The notes below the pieces were generated by a model. The model made no database searches. It was not told where the DNA came from and saw only the letters and a list, made by a program, of their open reading frames with translations. From Albidovulum sp. (lineage in GTDB: Bacteria; Pseudomonadota; Alphaproteobacteria; Rhodobacterales; Rhodobacteraceae): a DNA stretch of 32,099 nucleotides. Shown here piece by piece: positions 30,491 through 32,099 of the stretch. The DNA is taken from contig JAUQYA010000143.1 of assembly GCA_030837785.1 (NCBI GenBank), positions 1 to 32,099 on the forward strand, written 5' to 3'. Each line of letters begins with the position of its first letter. Position 1 is the first letter of the stretch. A program made the translations under genes and the position numbers.

Positions 30491-30517
30491 ATTACACTTT
30501 ACCGATTATCGGAGAAT
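30489..30517 (+). repeat. Right attachment site, dif-like (attR)
   Basis: Same centre TACCGA (30500-30505) and XerD arm TTATCGGAGAA (30506-30516) as the left copy, but XerC arm TAATTACACTT (30489-30499). Over 27 bp the two copies differ only at three positions: TAA on the left, CTT on the right, exactly at the inner end of the XerC arm. The left copy keeps the dif-like symmetry; the right one does not. This is expected if the right arm came from the phage. Confidence 0.75.
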
Positions 30518-30527
30518 CCCATCGCCG

Positions 30528-31694
30528 TCAGACCGCCGCCAGACGCTCCCCTCCACGCCAGACCGAGGCAAGCGAAAGCTCTGGCCCCAGATGCACGAAA
30601 TCGGCCGGAAGCCCCGGCGCGAGCCTGCCATGACGGTCGCCGCGCCCCAGGACGCGCGCCGGGCCGGACGTCGCCATCGCCAGCGCACGGTCGAGCGCCA
30701 CGCCGACATCGCGCGTCAGCACGGCCAGCGCGCGCGCCATGTCGAGATCGGCGCCGGCCAGCGTGCCGTCGGCAAGCGTCAGCCGGCCGCCCTCGCGCCG
30801 GATCTCGCGGCCGTTGAGCCGGAAGGTCGTCAGGTCGGTACCGGCGGGTGCCATCGCGTCGGTGACGAGGAACAGCCCCCCCGGCCCCGCCTTGGCGGCC
30901 ATCGCCGCGCGGATCGTCGCGGCATGGACATGGATGCCGTCGGCGATCAGCCCGGCGCAAACCCCGCCCGTCGCCAGCGCCGCGCCCACCAGCCCCGGCT
31001 CGCGGTTGCCAAGCTGGCTCATCGCGTTGAAAAGATGCGTCACCACCCGCGCCCCGGCCGCGAACCCCGCGCGGCAGGCGTCAAACCCCGCATCGGTATG
31101 GCCGAGCGAGACCACGATCCCGGCCTTCGCCATCGCGGAAATCTGTTCTGTGGCAACGCTTTCCGGGGCGATCGTGACAAGAAGACGCGGCACTTTCCGC
31201 ACCGCATCGAGCAGGAAGCGGAGGTCGTCCCCGGTCATCGGCCGGATCAGCGACGGGTCATGGGCACCCTTGCGCGCAAGGCCCAGATGCGGCCCTTCCA
31301 GATGCAGCCCGGCGATGCCGGGAACGCCCCCGGCCACCGCCTGCGCCACCGCCTCCACCGCGGCACGGGTGACGGCGGGCGTGTCGGTGATGAGCGTGGG
31401 CAAAAGCGCCAGCGTGCCGAGCCTCGCGTGGGCCTCGGCGATGCGGGCCAGCGTCGCCACCTCGGGTGCGTCGTTGAACATCACCCCGCCGCCCCCATTC
31501 GCCTGAAGGTCGACGAACCCGGGCGCGAGCGTTCCGCTGTCAAGCTCGACGACCCTCGCCTCCGGCACCACGGTATCGGCAGGAAGGATCGCCGAAATCC
31601 GCCCCGCCTCCACCAGCAGCGATCCCGGCCCCAGCCGGTCGCCATCGAAGATGTCGGCGCCGCGGAAAAGCGTTCGAGCGATCTCTCGGGCCAT
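30528..31694 (-). CDS. nagA: N-acetylglucosamine-6-phosphate deacetylase
   Basis: Removes acetate from GlcNAc-6-phosphate in amino-sugar and cell-wall sugar recycling. The 388-aa amidohydrolase shows LAPGFVDLQANGGGG, the metal-binding GLHLEGPHL (Glu ligand), VVSLGHTDA, THLFNAMSQL, ADGIHVH and LVTDAMAPAG with the catalytic Asp. The ATG at 31694 overlaps the stop of the upstream SIS-domain gene (TGATG), indicating coupling. The stop is 10 bp from the prophage attR, so the gene is intact but its natural terminator region has been displaced by the insertion. Confidence 0.96.
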   Translation of the reverse strand: MAREIARTLFRGADIFDGDRLGPGSLLVEAGRISAILPADTVVPEARVVELDSGTLAPGFVDLQANGGGGVMFNDAPEVATLARIAEAHARLGTLALLPTLITDTPAVTRAAVEAVAQAVAGGVPGIAGLHLEGPHLGLARKGAHDPSLIRPMTGDDLRFLLDAVRKVPRLLVTIAPESVATEQISAMAKAGIVVSLGHTDAGFDACRAGFAAGARVVTHLFNAMSQLGNREPGLVGAALATGGVCAGLIADGIHVHAATIRAAMAAKAGPGGLFLVTDAMAPAGTDLTTFRLNGREIRREGGRLTLADGTLAGADLDMARALAVLTRDVGVALDRALAMATSGPARVLGRGDRHGRLAPGLPADFVHLGPELSLASVWRGGERLAAV

Positions 31695-32099
31695 CAAAGC
31701 GTCTCCGTCACCTTGCTCAGATGGCGCGGCCGGTCCGGGTCGATCCCGCGGGCGCGGGCGACCGCCTCCACCATCGCGTAGAACGACACGATGAGCGCGA
31801 TCGGGTCGGTCAGCGGGTGTTCGGTGCGCACGACGGGCAGCGGCCGGGCCCGGCGCACCCGGTCCGAGGTGACGAAGACCTCGGCGCCCTTTGCGGCCAG
31901 CGCGTCGGCCACCGCGACGACGCTGTCCTCGGCCGCGTCGGCGGCGGCGAAGGCCAGCACCGGGAACCCCTGCCCGACGATGCTGACCGGCCCGTGCAGC
32001 ACCTCGGCCGAGGAATAGGTCTCGGCATGGATGCGGCAGGTTTCCTTGAGCTTCAGCGCCGCCTCGCCCGACATGGCAAATCCCGGGCCACGGCCGAGG
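31694..32099 (-). CDS. SIS-domain amino-sugar-phosphate enzyme, C-terminal part (cut by window edge)
   Basis: The last 134 residues of a protein that begins beyond the window. GRGPGFAMSGEAALKLKETCRIHAETYSSAEVLHGPVSIV is the second SIS domain of GlmS-like isomerases, and the ending DPDRPRHLSKVTETL is the classical DxPRxLxKVTxT tail. Coupling to nagA suggests glucosamine-6-phosphate deaminase of the NagB-II/AgaS-like type rather than GlmS itself; without the N terminus (presence or absence of a glutaminase domain) this is inference. Confidence 0.85.
   Translation of the reverse strand, partial: LGRGPGFAMSGEAALKLKETCRIHAETYSSAEVLHGPVSIVGQGFPVLAFAAADAAEDSVVAVADALAAKGAEVFVTSDRVRRARPLPVVRTEHPLTDPIALIVSFYAMVEAVARARGIDPDRPRHLSKVTETL

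Larger units (their letters stand above)
24069..30517 (+). mobile_element. Integrated microvirus (Microviridae ssDNA prophage), about 6,422 bp per unit
   Basis: A block of about 13 plus-strand genes flanked by a 27-bp direct repeat of dif-like form. It contains the three hallmark microvirus genes: DNA pilot VP2, major capsid VP1 and HUH replication initiator VP4. Base composition and codon choice differ clearly from the GC-rich host genes on both sides. There is no integrase, transposase or repressor gene, so integration by the host XerC/XerD recombinases is the likely mechanism, as known for dif-integrated enterobacterial gokushoviruses. The repeat-to-repeat distance is 6,422 bp, which would be the circular genome length. 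All genes look intact, so it may be able to excise. It lies between rpe and nagA and interrupts neither. Confidence 0.9.

Noticed and set aside
30501..30514. CCGAT-T-ATCGG inverted repeat as a terminator of nagA
   Set aside because: Five-bp arms with a one-base loop cannot form a working terminator hairpin, and no T run follows on the minus strand. It is better explained as part of the Xer-type site.
24069..30517. Search for integrase, transposase or repressor genes within the prophage
   Set aside because: None found on either strand. The only recombination clue is the dif-like repeat, so no phage-coded integration is claimed.

Overview
The window is GC-rich, tightly packed chromosomal DNA of an alphaproteobacterium, most likely a Rhodobacteraceae/Paracoccaceae member. 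This rests on protein style, the strong G/C third-position bias, many 4-bp start/stop overlaps, and gene neighbourhoods such as phoR-pstSCAB-phoU-phoB. No rRNA, tRNA, CRISPR array or insertion sequence was seen.

Host part, left to right. Positions 1-1487 hold the yicC 3' end, gmk and a gamma-carbonic anhydrase, overlapping by ATGA. A small reverse gene (1505-1918) precedes the phosphate regulon: phoR, a three-unit Pho box, pstS, pstC, pstA, pstB, phoU and phoB (2115-9482). This is the two-component system wrapped around the high-affinity phosphate transporter it controls. Positions 9501-11903 carry, on the minus strand, a CsbD-like stress protein, a 40-aa entericidin-like lipoprotein missed by long-ORF searches, and a YejA-like peptide-binding protein. 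A probable small RNA (about 12016-12091) has its own promoter and terminator. Next come a 3-hydroxybutyrate-dehydrogenase-like SDR, a patatin-like phospholipase, a pseudouridine catabolic pair (psuK-psuG) with a cupin upstream, rpsB-tsf, a solo LuxR-type regulator with a candidate operator, a FAD oxidoreductase, an ETHE1/Blh-type metallo-beta-lactamase, and gph / thioredoxin-like / rpe as a compact minus-strand run.

Positions 24069-30517 are foreign: a complete-looking integrated microvirus (Microviridae, ssDNA) of about 6,422 bp, all genes on the plus strand, with visibly lower GC. It carries a DNA pilot protein (VP2), a tiny basic J-like protein, a major capsid protein (VP1), an unknown probable structural protein, an M15 peptidase (probable endolysin), a cytosine-methylase-like protein and a HUH replication protein with a paired-tyrosine motif (VP4), plus several small proteins and a structured noncoding end. 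It has no integrase. It is bounded by a 27-bp direct repeat (24/27 identical) built like a XerC/XerD dif site, so host Xer recombination is the likely way in and out.

The right flank resumes with nagA and the end of a SIS-domain sugar-phosphate enzyme (amino-sugar catabolism) on the minus strand. The insertion sits 10 bp beyond the nagA stop codon and breaks no gene. The most interesting material is the temperate, integrase-less microvirus with its peptidase and methylase-like cargo; second is the candidate small RNA near 12 kb.
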